The translations under genes were made by a program, and so were the position numbers. Shown here in pieces: positions 24,748-35,300 of a stretch of 64,000 nucleotides of DNA (positions within the stretch are counted from its first letter, which is position 1; every line of letters starts with the position of its first letter). The stretch is from Georgenia thermotolerans (GTDB lineage Bacteria > Actinomycetota > Actinomycetes > Actinomycetales > Actinomycetaceae), in assembly GCF_009193185.1 (NCBI RefSeq), contig NZ_VUKF01000001.1, positions 62,001 through 126,000 of the forward strand, given 5' to 3'. Under the pieces are notes generated by a model, which made no database searches, had not been told where the DNA came from, and worked only from the letters and a program-made list of their open reading frames with translations.

Positions 24748-26001
24748 ATGGACAACGAGATTCAGTTGATCAGCGACGGCGATGGGCTCGCGGTCATCGG
24801 GAATGCGACCGACGTCGAACGCTTCCTAGCCTCCGAAGGACTGCCGTCGTCGCGAGACCTCGGACCGCAACGACTCGGATCTCTCCTCAGTACCGGGGCT
24901 GCAGCAGTACAGGCGGGCTCCTCGATCGCAGCCAACTCCGGTCGCTGGGTGAAACTGACTGAGAAGTCCGCAGAGCTTGTCAAGAAGTACGGGCTGATGG
25001 AGAGCAAGACAGCGGGAGTCAGCCACGCCATGGTGGGGAAGCCAGGCGAGATCGCCAAATGGCTGCAGATCGACAACGCCGGATCGCTTCTGACCAACCC
25101 GGCGATGCTCGCTGGTGCCGCGGGCATCATGGCGCAGGTCGCGATGCAACAAACCATGGACGAGATCACCGATTACCTCGCCACGATCGACGAGAAGGTC
25201 GACGACGTGCTCCGCGCCCAGAAGGACGGCGTGTTGGCCGACATGATCGGGGTGGACCTCGTGATCGAGGAGGCCATGACCATCCGAGAGCAGGTGGGCC
25301 GGGTCTCTGAGGTCACCTGGTCGAAGGTGCAGGCCACAACGGCGACGATCGCACGAACCCAGGCGTATGCGCTGCGTCAGCTGGACGCGCTTGCGGAGAA
25401 GTTGGAGCGGAAGCGCGAGATCGGGGATCTCGCCAAGACGGCGAAGGAAGCCGAAGCCAAGGTTCAGGAGTGGCTGGCGGTTCTGGCCCGTTGCTTCCAG
25501 CTGCAGGACGCGATCGCCGTGCTCGAGCTCGATCGGGTGTTGGACGCATCTCCAGACGAGCTGGACCGCCATCGCCTCGGGCTCAAGACTGCCCGGCAGA
25601 ACAGACTAGACCTCATCTCGCGCAGCACCGAGCGGCTCGTGGCGCGCATGCTTGCGGCCGCCGGCACTGCTAACGCGAAGGTGCTGCTGCACCCGACCAC
25701 GTCCCCGGCTGTCGTCCGATCGAGCAACCACGTCACGGCCGGCGTCCACGACTTCCGCGGGAGGCTCGGGATCGAGTCCGGTAATCAGTCATCGGAGGCG
25801 AAGCGATGGGCAGACGCGGCGGCTGAGACCCGAGACAAGGTGCTCGAGACGGGGGCAGAGGGGGTCGATGCCGCCCGGCGCCTCGGTAACCAGACCTTCG
25901 ACCGAGCCACATCCGTGACAGGAAAACTCTTCAGCGGTATCGCTGAGCGAGGCCAACGTCGGCGCGGGGACGAGCAGAAGCCGACGAGGACGGCTGAGTG
26001 A
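24748..26001 (+). CDS. Unknown helical protein with central hydrophobic segment
   Basis: 417 residues, no recognised family. The N-terminus is a short globular part (IQLISDGDGLAVIGNATDVERFL). Residues about 110-135 form a hydrophobic stretch (LLTNPAMLAGAAGIMAQVAM). Residues 135-270 are rich in heptad-like helices (AYALRQLDALAEKLERKREI, KEAEAKVQEWLAVLARC). The C-terminus is charged (RGQRRRGDEQKP). The pattern resembles membrane-active helical-bundle proteins, but that is only a shape argument. CAGGAGCCGAAG precedes the ATG. Its stop overlaps the aldo/keto reductase start. Its G+C is lower than that of the flanking operons. Confidence 0.6.
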   Translation: MDNEIQLISDGDGLAVIGNATDVERFLASEGLPSSRDLGPQRLGSLLSTGAAAVQAGSSIAANSGRWVKLTEKSAELVKKYGLMESKTAGVSHAMVGKPGEIAKWLQIDNAGSLLTNPAMLAGAAGIMAQVAMQQTMDEITDYLATIDEKVDDVLRAQKDGVLADMIGVDLVIEEAMTIREQVGRVSEVTWSKVQATTATIARTQAYALRQLDALAEKLERKREIGDLAKTAKEAEAKVQEWLAVLARCFQLQDAIAVLELDRVLDASPDELDRHRLGLKTARQNRLDLISRSTERLVARMLAAAGTANAKVLLHPTTSPAVVRSSNHVTAGVHDFRGRLGIESGNQSSEAKRWADAAAETRDKVLETGAEGVDAARRLGNQTFDRATSVTGKLFSGIAERGQRRRGDEQKPTRTAE

Positions 26002-26996
26002 GCGCCGACCGTCGGCCCCGGGAGGCCGCTGCCACACAGTCGAGTCGGACGAGCCTGGGTACGAGCCCAACGGCCCTGTACGGCTGCATGGGGCTGGGCG
26101 GCACCTGGGACACCACGGAGTACGGCACGACGGAGATCGACCGCGCCGCGGCAGCCCTCCAGGCGGCACTGGACTCGGGCTTCACCTGGTTCGACCACGC
26201 CGACATCTACGGACGCGGCAAGGCAGAGGCGGTCTTCGGAGAGGTCGTCGCGCGCTGGCCCGGGCTGCGCGAGCGAATCGTCATCCAGACCAAGTGCGGC
26301 ATCCGCCTGCCCGGCGGGGACCGTCCAGGCCTGTACGACCTCCGCCGCGAGACGATCCTGTTGCGCGTGCGCGAGAGCCTGCGGCGCCTTCGCACCGATT
26401 ACCTGGACGTGCTGCTCCTGCACCGCCCCGACCCTCTCGCCTCTCCCGCCGAGATCGCCGGAGCGTTGGCGCTCCTTCACGAGGAGGGCCTCGTCCGTCA
26501 GTTCGGCGTCTCCAACATGAGCGGTCAGCAGATCGCTCAGCTCCAAGCCCATCTCGACCATCCGCTGATGGTCAACCAGCTTGAGATGAGCCTCCACCGG
26601 CGCGACTGGCTCGAGGCCGGCGTCCTGGTCAACACTGCGGAGGCCACAAGCAACGGCTTCCCACTCGGCACCCTGGAGTACTGCCGTGAGCACGGCATCG
26701 CCCTGCAAGCATGGGGCCCGCTGGCGCAGGGCCGGTACACCGGCCGGCCGGAGACGCCAGCCGATGACGACGCCGCGGAACTCGTGAACTCCCTCGCTGC
26801 TGCAAAGGGCACCACGCCGGAAACCGTCGTGCTGTGGTGGTTGCAGCGGCACCCCGCCGGCATCGCGCCGGTCATCGGCTCGACGAACCCGGACCGCATC
26901 CGGGCGTGCGGCGACGCTGTCAGCGGCCCGCCCAGGCTGACGCACGAGGAATGGTACGACCTCTGGACCGCCGCCCGGGGCGCGCCGCTGCCCTAA
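25998..26996 (+). CDS. Aldo/keto reductase
   Basis: 332 residues with the full TIM-barrel catalytic tetrad. The Asp and Tyr lie in DHADIYGRG, the Lys in IQTKCGI and the His in LLLHRPD. The NADPH-site end GSTNPDRIRACGDAV is present. It reduces aldehydes or ketones; the closest general type is the YdhF/Tas-like group. The GTG overlaps the stop of the unknown helical protein, an unusual partner for a reductase, suggesting co-expression. N-terminal residues 1-20 are polar and variable. Confidence 0.85.
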   Translation: MSADRRPREAAATQSSRTSLGTSPTALYGCMGLGGTWDTTEYGTTEIDRAAAALQAALDSGFTWFDHADIYGRGKAEAVFGEVVARWPGLRERIVIQTKCGIRLPGGDRPGLYDLRRETILLRVRESLRRLRTDYLDVLLLHRPDPLASPAEIAGALALLHEEGLVRQFGVSNMSGQQIAQLQAHLDHPLMVNQLEMSLHRRDWLEAGVLVNTAEATSNGFPLGTLEYCREHGIALQAWGPLAQGRYTGRPETPADDDAAELVNSLAAAKGTTPETVVLWWLQRHPAGIAPVIGSTNPDRIRACGDAVSGPPRLTHEEWYDLWTAARGAPLP

Positions 26997-27143
26997 TCGG
27001 CGAAGTCCCGGCCCCGGGAAACGCCAGCGCAGTCGGCGGCTAGTTGCCCCAAGCTGAGATTCGGGCTCCTTTCTATCCATAACCACCTCGGCTGAGCGAG
27101 CAGCCGCCATAGGCTGCGGCCCTTCGATCTCCCTAGGACGGCC

Positions 27144-28253
27144 ATGGACCAGAACATTCGCAGCCAGGGGCACATACCCTCCCCGGTCCTCGACTTAGCC
27201 TCCCTGAACTGGCACCAGAGGATCTGGCCGCAGCATCCCGTCGTCTGGCCAACGCAGACGCAGGCCGAGCCGCCGCCATTTGACGGGGCCGCTCAGCGCG
27301 GGGTGGTCACTCTCGTGGCGATCAGCGTGCTGGGCATCGCCGCGAGCCACCTCGCCGGCGATTCCAGCGGGGCGGAGACGGTATTCGGCCTCGCCCTGTT
27401 CGGCGGCGCCGTCACGTGCGTCGGCCTCCGCGCACGCGGCCGGGCACCGCGCGCTTGCCGGCTCCTCTACCTGGCGGTCACGGCAACGCTCCTCCTCTCG
27501 CTCATCTCGAACGGTGTCGGGATGACCGTCTTGCTCGTCTCGGGCGCGCTCCCCCACCCGCTGATGGTCGTCCCCTTCGCCTTTTTAGCCCTGTATCTAG
27601 CGCTGCTCCGCCGTGGCTGGCACCGCGCGTCAGCCCTCGCGACCGCCCGTGCGGACGCGCTCAATCGGCGCGCCGCCCGGCTCGATCCCAACTGGGACGC
27701 CGAGCAGCGCGCCTTCGGCACCCCGGGCGTGAATCTGGTCGGTGCGCTGCCCCGGTTCGGCGAACGCAACGTCGCGCTTGGCACACTCGGCGAACAGATC
27801 ACCGCCAGCCTCCTGGAGCACTTCTGCGTCATGCCGGGTGTGCGTGTTGTCCACGGCATGCGCTTCCCTGGATCAGCGCGAGCCGACATCGACCACGCGG
27901 TGGTCGCCGGCAATCGTGTGGCGCTCATCGACTCCAAGCTCTGGCAGCCCGCTCTCTACGAGCTCGATCCGTGGCGCCGCATTCTTCGGAACAAGCAGAT
28001 GCATGCCGGCTATCGCACGAGCTTGGGCACGGCGATCGAGCGCGTTCGCATGCTCATGCCGGGTGCCGAGGTTCGCGGGTGGATCGTCGTGCACCCCAAC
28101 GCCCCTGGCGCCGTCGGTGTCGTCAACTCTTGCCCATTCATGCGGATCGTCACCGCGCAGACCCTGCTGCAGGAGGTCGGTGAGTGGCTCGCCCCGCAGG
28201 GGCACCTGGTGGACCGGTTCGTCCTCGAGGACGTACTGGACATGCGCGTGTAG
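27144..28253 (+). CDS. Membrane-anchored nuclease-related (NERD) domain protein
   Basis: 369 residues. The first half has several hydrophobic helices (VVTLVAISVLGIAASHL, LYLAVTATLLLSLIS, MVVPFAFLALYLALL). Residues about 205-345 form a NERD domain: RNVALGTLGEQITASLLEHF, then VVHGMRFPGSARADIDHAVV and VALIDSKLW. The DID and DSK elements match the restriction-like PD-(D/E)xK core of NERD proteins. It could be a membrane-tethered nuclease; activity is unproven. The ATG follows TAGGACGG. It sits within the accessory island beside defence-type genes. Confidence 0.78.
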   Translation: MDQNIRSQGHIPSPVLDLASLNWHQRIWPQHPVVWPTQTQAEPPPFDGAAQRGVVTLVAISVLGIAASHLAGDSSGAETVFGLALFGGAVTCVGLRARGRAPRACRLLYLAVTATLLLSLISNGVGMTVLLVSGALPHPLMVVPFAFLALYLALLRRGWHRASALATARADALNRRAARLDPNWDAEQRAFGTPGVNLVGALPRFGERNVALGTLGEQITASLLEHFCVMPGVRVVHGMRFPGSARADIDHAVVAGNRVALIDSKLWQPALYELDPWRRILRNKQMHAGYRTSLGTAIERVRMLMPGAEVRGWIVVHPNAPGAVGVVNSCPFMRIVTAQTLLQEVGEWLAPQGHLVDRFVLEDVLDMRV

Positions 28254-28287
28254 CCGGGGTCACTGACGCCGCAGACCACCGCACATT

Positions 28288-28320
28288 CGCATGGCGAGCC
28301 CGGGCCGACCTTGCCATGCG
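28288..28320. terminator. Hairpin between convergent NERD and GIY-YIG genes
   Basis: An 8-bp perfect stem, CGCATGGC (28288-28295) with GCCATGCG (28313-28320), with a 17-base loop. A TTTTT run lies about 27 bp downstream. It may terminate both converging genes. Confidence 0.4.
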
Positions 28321-28350
28321 GCGTGCGATTTCGGGACGCTGCCCACGTTT

Positions 28351-29397
28351 TTAGCCGACGGACCCGCCGGTCCGCCAAGCTTCCCGACGACGGCGAAGCT
28401 CGGAGTAGTTGGGGTGCGCGCTGTTGTGCACATAGTTCAGCGGGGGCAGCAGGAGCCGAATGACGTCCGCCTCAACGTCACTGGGGTTGGGATGCCTCAC
28501 CCAGGTCAGGTACAGGTTCTCGCGCATCCATCGCGTGAGCTCGGCCTCGGACGTCGAAGAATGCTGCTGGCGTCCGCTACGCCATTCGCGTTGCCATCCC
28601 TCTGCCTCCCCGAGCCACGCGCCAAGCGCGCGGCGAAGGGTGCTCGAGCCCGTTCGGTTGCCGAGGTGATTGCCCACGATCCGCTGCCGCAACGTGCCCG
28701 TGGTGAGTCCGACGTACAGGAGTTCCAGTCGGCCGTCCTTACTCACGGTGGGACCGTCGGGGGCGTGCGCAAGGTCCGGGACGAGTCCGGGCTCACACCA
28801 CCATGCGTACAGCCCTGGACCGTTCGGGCAGACGGCACGCGTGACGTCACGCGCCTTCGTCGCTGGCGTTGATCTCAGAGCGGCAGCGACGTCGACGGGG
28901 GAAGAGCGCGCGAGCAGGTCGGCCTGAGGACCGCGTGCGCCGTCCGACCTGGTAGAGGCGTCCGCAGGAGGCTCGGCAGGGCTCGTGGCCGACGTGTTCT
29001 CTTCTGGCATGGCTCCATAGACGAGGGCCGATCCAGCCTCCGTTGGAACGGCGAACCACTGCGTCCGCTCGTCCGCGCCCCTGCCCCGCCTCACGGCCGA
29101 GTAGTCACCATGCGAGCCGGCGGCGAGGTTGCGCACCATCTGCACTTCGATCCACTCCGTCAGCTGCGACTGACCCAGCTGCTCGACAAAGCCCTTCTCA
29201 GTGAGCCGGCGGATGACGGCGTGCGGCAGCTGAGCGGATCTCTTCCGGCTGACCGGCACGGGGCCGCGGAGTTCGAGCACCATGCGGGCAAGGCCATAGG
29301 CCTCATCGAACGTGAGATCGCTGGCAGCCACGATGCCGTGTGCAGCGACGAATGCCGGCTTGCCCCCTACCGGTCTGTCCACGGAGCCATCACCCAT
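28351..29397 (-). CDS. GIY-YIG domain protein coupled to the Hhe-type helicase gene
   Basis: 348 residues. The N-terminal about 110 residues look like a winged-helix-type region (QLPHAVIRRLTEKGFVEQLG). A linker follows. Residues about 195-330 carry a GIY-YIG-like nuclease core: PNGPGLYAWWCEP, then LLYVGLTTGTLRQRI with the expected arginine, and HPNYSELRRRREAW at the end. The ATG lies inside the last codons of the giant helicase gene (8-bp overlap), implying one transcript and coupled translation. A second endonuclease next to a HEPN-helicase-Vsr protein is suggestive of a two-gene defence module. Confidence 0.75.
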   Translation of the reverse strand: MGDGSVDRPVGGKPAFVAAHGIVAASDLTFDEAYGLARMVLELRGPVPVSRKRSAQLPHAVIRRLTEKGFVEQLGQSQLTEWIEVQMVRNLAAGSHGDYSAVRRGRGADERTQWFAVPTEAGSALVYGAMPEENTSATSPAEPPADASTRSDGARGPQADLLARSSPVDVAAALRSTPATKARDVTRAVCPNGPGLYAWWCEPGLVPDLAHAPDGPTVSKDGRLELLYVGLTTGTLRQRIVGNHLGNRTGSSTLRRALGAWLGEAEGWQREWRSGRQQHSSTSEAELTRWMRENLYLTWVRHPNPSDVEADVIRLLLPPLNYVHNSAHPNYSELRRRREAWRTGGSVG

Positions 29398-32300
29398 GGA
29401 TCAGTCCGTCGGTTTCGCGGAGGCTGCCAGCAGCGAGCGCGCCGTCGAGGACCCGCTCGAGCCGCTCCCGGATCTGGGTTGTCAGCCGCCCGACCCCGAA
29501 GACGGCGGCTGTCTCGCGCAACGTCTCTTCTCGTGTCGCGCCGTGGCTCGCCCCGACCACCCAGCTCATCGCGTTGGCAATCTCCTGAGGTGCGACCTCG
29601 TGCAGCGTGCGGTCCACCCCATCGGGTGTGGACCGGAAGATCGTGTAAGTCTCCGGCGCGGTGCCCTCCGCCCACACGAACGTGCCGAGCGGTCCGCGGT
29701 CCACCAGCTGCCGAGGCACCAGAGACACGATGGCCTCCGACCGCTTTGTCGTCACCCGCTGCAGACCGAACCGTCGACCCACGATCCGGCCGAGGCGGGC
29801 GGCCTCAACCGGTGCCTCCACGGCTATGACGTCCATGACGACCTCGCGCACTCGGGATGCACCGCGGCGCTGGTCGATGTGGTCGAGCAGCGCCCGATCG
29901 CCAGCGTGAATGGGCGCATCGTCGGCCCCAACGAACACCGGTTCGTCGAGGGCGACCGCGACGGGCGCAAGAGAGACGGTCGCTTCCTCCTGCGCGCCTG
30001 AGGCCACGAGCGCGAAGTCCTCCTGGAGGGGGGCAGCCGACGTCGTGAGCGCCGCCGGCGGCGGTCCCGCTGGGATTGCCATCGGCCCGTTGGCTGCTGC
30101 TGGCACGTCCACCGGCATCGGCACGCCATTAGCAGGCGCGCCCTCTGCGGCATCGGCTGGGCCATCCGCATGTTCACGCGCGGTGTTAGGCGCGCCATGC
30201 TCGGCGGTTTCCGCGGCCTGGACCAGGTGCGTCACGACCTCATCGCGGCGTGCCAGCCATGCGGGCATCCACACGCGCTCGACCGCTGCCCACCCCATGG
30301 TGCCCGCGAGCACGGTAGTCGGCAGGGCGTCGCGGTCTCCCACCGTCTCCCGGCTCGCCCAGCCAGGTCCGTCGAGGAGGACCGCCACCCAGGGCCGTCC
30401 GGCCCCGGCGCTGACCGCAAGGTCGATGGAGAACGAGGACAGTCCGAGCTCCTCCTGAACCAGCAAGCCCGCCCCGCGCAGCGCTGTGGCGACCTCGTCG
30501 CGGTGGAGGTCCTGCACCGGGGCACGCTTGATGCCGCTCGCCCCGCCGACGCCGCGCGCGGCGAGAGTGAGGTAGTCGCGCAGGTGGGCCAGCCCAAGAG
30601 AGTTGGTCCGGCTTAGCTCGATGTCCTCCGGGGCAAAGGAGGAGAAGAGCACCACCTGTTGCCGGGCGCGGGTGATGGCGACGTTGAGCCGTCGCTCTCC
30701 CCCGACCCGGTTGAGTGGCCCGAAGTTCAGCGGCAGCTTCCCGGTGACCGGATCGACGGAGAATGCGAGGGAGAACAGGATGACGTCACGCTCGTCGCCC
30801 TGCACGTTCTCCAGGTTCTTGACGAAGATCGGGTCTCGCTGCGCCTCCAGTGCGGCGCCCACGGCAGGGACGTCCGAGGCCTCGAGTAGGTCGAGGATGA
30901 GGTCGCGCTGCTCGACGTTGAAGGTGACGACGCCGATCGAGGTGTCGGGGTCATTCACGAGGCGATGTTCGATCTCAGCGACGATCGCCGCGGCCTCCCC
31001 GCGGTTAACCCGGCCCCGACCGCGCTCGAACGTGCCGTCCACCCGGGTCCAGCGCACTCCCAGCTCAGGGCGCTCCTCGGGCGGGCCGGGGAAGCTCGCG
31101 AGCCGGTCCTCGTAGTAGTACTGGTTGGAGAACGCGATGAGCGACTCGTCCTGGCTGCGGTAGTGCCAGGACAGCCAGATGCGCTCAAGGTTGGACTCGA
31201 CCGCCTCGGAGAGGATGCTCTCCTGGTCCACGGGCACCATCCCCGCGGGGATGTCGTCGTCCCCCTCCTCGCCGTCCCCGCCACCGAACGTCGACGGCGG
31301 CATCTGCTTCGAGTCGCCGACGACGACGACGGACTTGCCACGCCCCATGGCACCGACTGCCTCGGCCACCTTGATCTGCGAGGCCTCGTCGAAGACGACA
31401 ATGTCGACGTCGATGGCGCCGGGTTCCAGGAATCGGGCGACCGAGTGGGGGCTCATCAGCAGGCAGGGCGTCAGCTCCCCGATGACCGACCCGAACTTCG
31501 ACAACAGCGCGCGGGTGCTCAGCGCGCCGCGCCGCCGACCGAGCTCGCGGTTGAGCTCGCCCACGCGCCCCATGAGCCGGTCGGTGCGGAAGCTGCGGGC
31601 GGCGATGATCCGGGCCGGCAGCTCGGCGACCATCCGCTTGCGGACGTCCTCGCCGGTTTCGAGGTAGCGGGTGATGAGCCGGCCCCGGTGGGCCTCGTCG
31701 AAGCCGTCGAGACCGGCGGCGGAGAGTCGCTCGGTCAGGGCTGCGCGCGCGACGGCATGCCGAACGGTGTCGCCCACATCGAGCGGATCGATTCGTCCGT
31801 GGCGGACGGCTTCGGCGATTTCGTCCAGGCCCGCCTTCGCGAGGTCACGGAGGTGGCAGCGCACACGCGACCACCGAGCCAGATGGTGGAACTGACGGCC
31901 GTTCGCGTCGGTTTGCCAGGCGGGTGCGGATTCTCGCAGCGCCCCGGTGAGGGATCGGCCAGCACGCCAGGAGTCCACGTCCTTGGGCGTGCAGGCGAGG
32001 ACGCCGAGCCACTCAGACCAGGCTGCCGCGAGAGTGGCGACGGCAGCGCCCGCGCCGGCAGGCAGTGCAGATCCACCGGTTGGGGCCTGGCTGCCGTTCC
32101 CCCCGAAGGGTGGTTGGACGTCCGACGCGGGGACGGCGTGCGAGCTCCACCCGGACGACATACCCCCATCCATCGGTGCCGCGGCACGCGCCTCGGCGGT
32201 GGCCTCGGGCAGCAGCCGCCCGAGCACGGCGGAGTCATACAGCGCGACAAGGTTCGCGCCGTATCGGGTGTCGGCGCCGACCTCCAGTGGGTTCCAGCCC

Positions 32301-35300
32301 CTTGGCAGCGTGACGCCGGGGACGGCGGCGAGCAGAGCGTCGACGCTCTGGCAGTGCGCCCGTAGTTCGAGGAGCTGGGTCAGTGTCGGGGTCAGCTGCT
32401 TGGGCGCCACGGCTACGCCGTCGACCATGTGGGGTGCCAGCTGCTCGAGGATGAGGCGGCGCGGCTTGCCCTTGAAGAGCTTGCCGTCTGCTGTTCGGGA
32501 CTGCCCGAGCAGCCCTTCAAGGTCGGCGCCGAGAACGCTGGGCCGGAAGACGGCAAGCATGGCTGCGGCCGCTTGGCGTACTTCCGCGAGTGCGCCTTCT
32601 GCCGTGGTCGCCTGATGCTCCCAATGGGCGTTGACGAGCCGAGCAGCGTCGTCAGGGGCGACGGCGGTCCCATTCTCGGCATGTCCGAGCCAGGTTCCGA
32701 TTGCGCGAAGCTGGTCGATGGAGTTGGCGCGGCCGACGAGGGCGCGTACCCGGGCGTCCATGATCGATGCATCTGCGGCAACGAGGGCGTCAAGCGCACT
32801 CGCGATGCGAGCACGGTCCAGGGTCTCCGGGTCGGCGGGACCGGCGAGCGTCCAGGGATGGCGCGCAACAGAAGTGCCAAGGTCCTGCGCCGACTCCCCC
32901 AGGTCGCGGGCAGCGCGATAGACGGCCTCGATGTCCGTGCCACCCGAGACGACGTGCGGCGGAACGGCGAGGTCGGCGTCCTCAGCACGGCCAAGTGTGA
33001 GGAGAACCTGTCGGGCGGTCCACGCCGAAAGACCGGCAGGGCCGACGTCGTGCAGGCCCCGGGGGTAGCGGGCCAGGTTGGTGACCAGGCTCCGATAGGT
33101 CGCGCGTAGCGCCTCCCACGAGTCGGGGTTGCTTGCGACCTGTCGGGTCAGGGCGGCGCGAAGCTGCTCCCGCACGCCGGTGGCCGACTGCTCCTTGCCG
33201 TGCAGGTCGAGACTGAAGTCACCGAGGCCAGCGGCATCGAGCCGCCGCTTGACGACGGCGAGCGCGGCCTGCTTCTCGGCGACGAAGAGCACCCGCTTGC
33301 CGTGGGCAAGGCTGTTCGCGATGAGGTTGGTGATGGTCTGGGACTTGCCGGTGCCAGGCGGGCCCTCCAGGACGAAGGACCGACCGGCCGTGGCGGCACG
33401 GATCGCCTCGAGTTGGGAACCGTCGGCGGGCACTGGCAGATACGCGGTGGCCTCAGCGTGTGGGTCTGGCTCCGGCGCCGGGACAGGGTCGACGAACGAT
33501 TCCACCGGAGTTTCGACCATGTGCTTCACGACGGGGTTCTTCAGGTAGGCCTGCCAGTGCTGGCCCATGTCCTGCCAGAGCTGCAGAGTGGAGAACTGAA
33601 GGATGGCGAGATGCGCGGTCTCCTCCACCCTGTACGGCAGGCCAGCCTGGACGAGGGCAACGCGAATTTGCTGAAGAGCGTCGGCGAGGTCGATGCCGCT
33701 GTCGTCGAGCTCCGGGTTGCGGAATGCCGGCACGTCGAAGCCCTTGGAGAGTTTGAGCTTCTCCATGAGCGTCTGGTTCGGGACGGCGAAGCCGCCCTCC
33801 TCGAGCTGCATGACGAACGCCCGGCCGCGCTTACCGCGCAATGTGACCGGGACGAGGAACAACGGCGCCTGGGCCTGTCGGCCGTTGTCCTCCCAGTGCA
33901 GCGTCCCGAGCGTCAGGAAGAGGTTGTTGGCTCCGGTCTCTTCGACGATGGTCTTGGCCTTGCGGGCGAGGCCCCGGGCGCGCGCGAGATAGCCAGACTT
34001 GGAGATGGCTGCAAAGAGGGTGCGTTCCTCGGCAAGGATCGCCGCGAGCTGGTCGGCGTCGACGTCCTGAGCGGTGCGAGCGCCGGCAACGGCGTGGATC
34101 TCTTCGAGCTGGTCATGCGGCAGGAGCGTGATGGCGCGCCCCTCGGCAATGAGGTCCTCCAACCGCGGCAGACTGCCAGAAGGTACGTGTAGCTCCAGGC
34201 CGCTGCGCCCGGTACGTAGGTTCAGGAGCGGGTTGCGGAAGCTGAGGTCCAAGAGCGCGTTACGCCATTTGGCGATACGTGCCGGGAACTCATCGGCGGC
34301 CGGCTTGCCGGCCTGAACGGCGGGTTCGGCGACCTTGGGTGCGGAGACGGTGCGCGGCACCGGGATCTCTCGTCCCGGCGCGCGTTCCACCTCGACGGTG
34401 ACGGCACCGTCCGAGGTGATCACCGGAAGCGGTCGGACCCGACGGTGGGCGGCACGCACGTCGAGGAGGTACTCGACCTGGTCGAGGCCTCCGCGGAACC
34501 AGTTGCCGGAGGTCGCTCGGGCGTCGCTGAACGAGCCTGGCTTCCCTGCGGTCAGAGCGACGGTCTCAATCGAGACCAGGAGGCCGCTGTCCGCGGAGGT
34601 GACGATGACGTTGGGGTCCGTGACCGCGACCTCTGGCAGGTGCACCTCGCTGACCAGAAGGCCGCCGAATGCGTGCCCCTCGCAGACGGTGATCACCGGG
34701 TTGAGGCCGGCGGCCTCCAGCGCGGCCGCATAGGTAGTGGCCAGGTCCAGGCATGTGCCCCAGCGATCGTCGAGAACCTCGCCCGGCCGCCGGATCTTCT
34801 GACCGGTGCCCTCGAAGGATGGTGGCGGGTCGATGTACCGGATCTCGCGGGCTCGCATCGCGTCGAAGACTGCCTCCGCGATGGCCAGGACGCGCTCGGC
34901 GCCAGCCTGGTAGCCCTGGAGGGACGGGTCACCGGTACGGGACGCGAGCAGGTCGCTTGCCTCGGAGAGCAGACGCCCGACAGCCCTGTCGCGAGGCAGG
35001 ACGAAGGCGGCGAGGGACTCCGGGATCGCGACGGCCCACCACTCGTCCCGGGCCAGCAGCCGAACGTCGGATTCAGTGTGTCGACGCCGCCCCCCGGCCA
35101 CGACAGAAAGGTGCAGCTGGGCGCCGACGGCCTCCTCGAGCTGGACGAAGGCGCGCGGGTCGAGCGACCACTTGAGGTCGGCGGCGAAGAGGTGAACGTC
35201 CCCTCCGGCCGGGATGCTGGGCACGACAAAGTGCAGCTCGCTGGCCACCTCGATGGGCAATGGCGCGGCGATGCTGAGGGAGATGTCGATGTCCCCGGTC

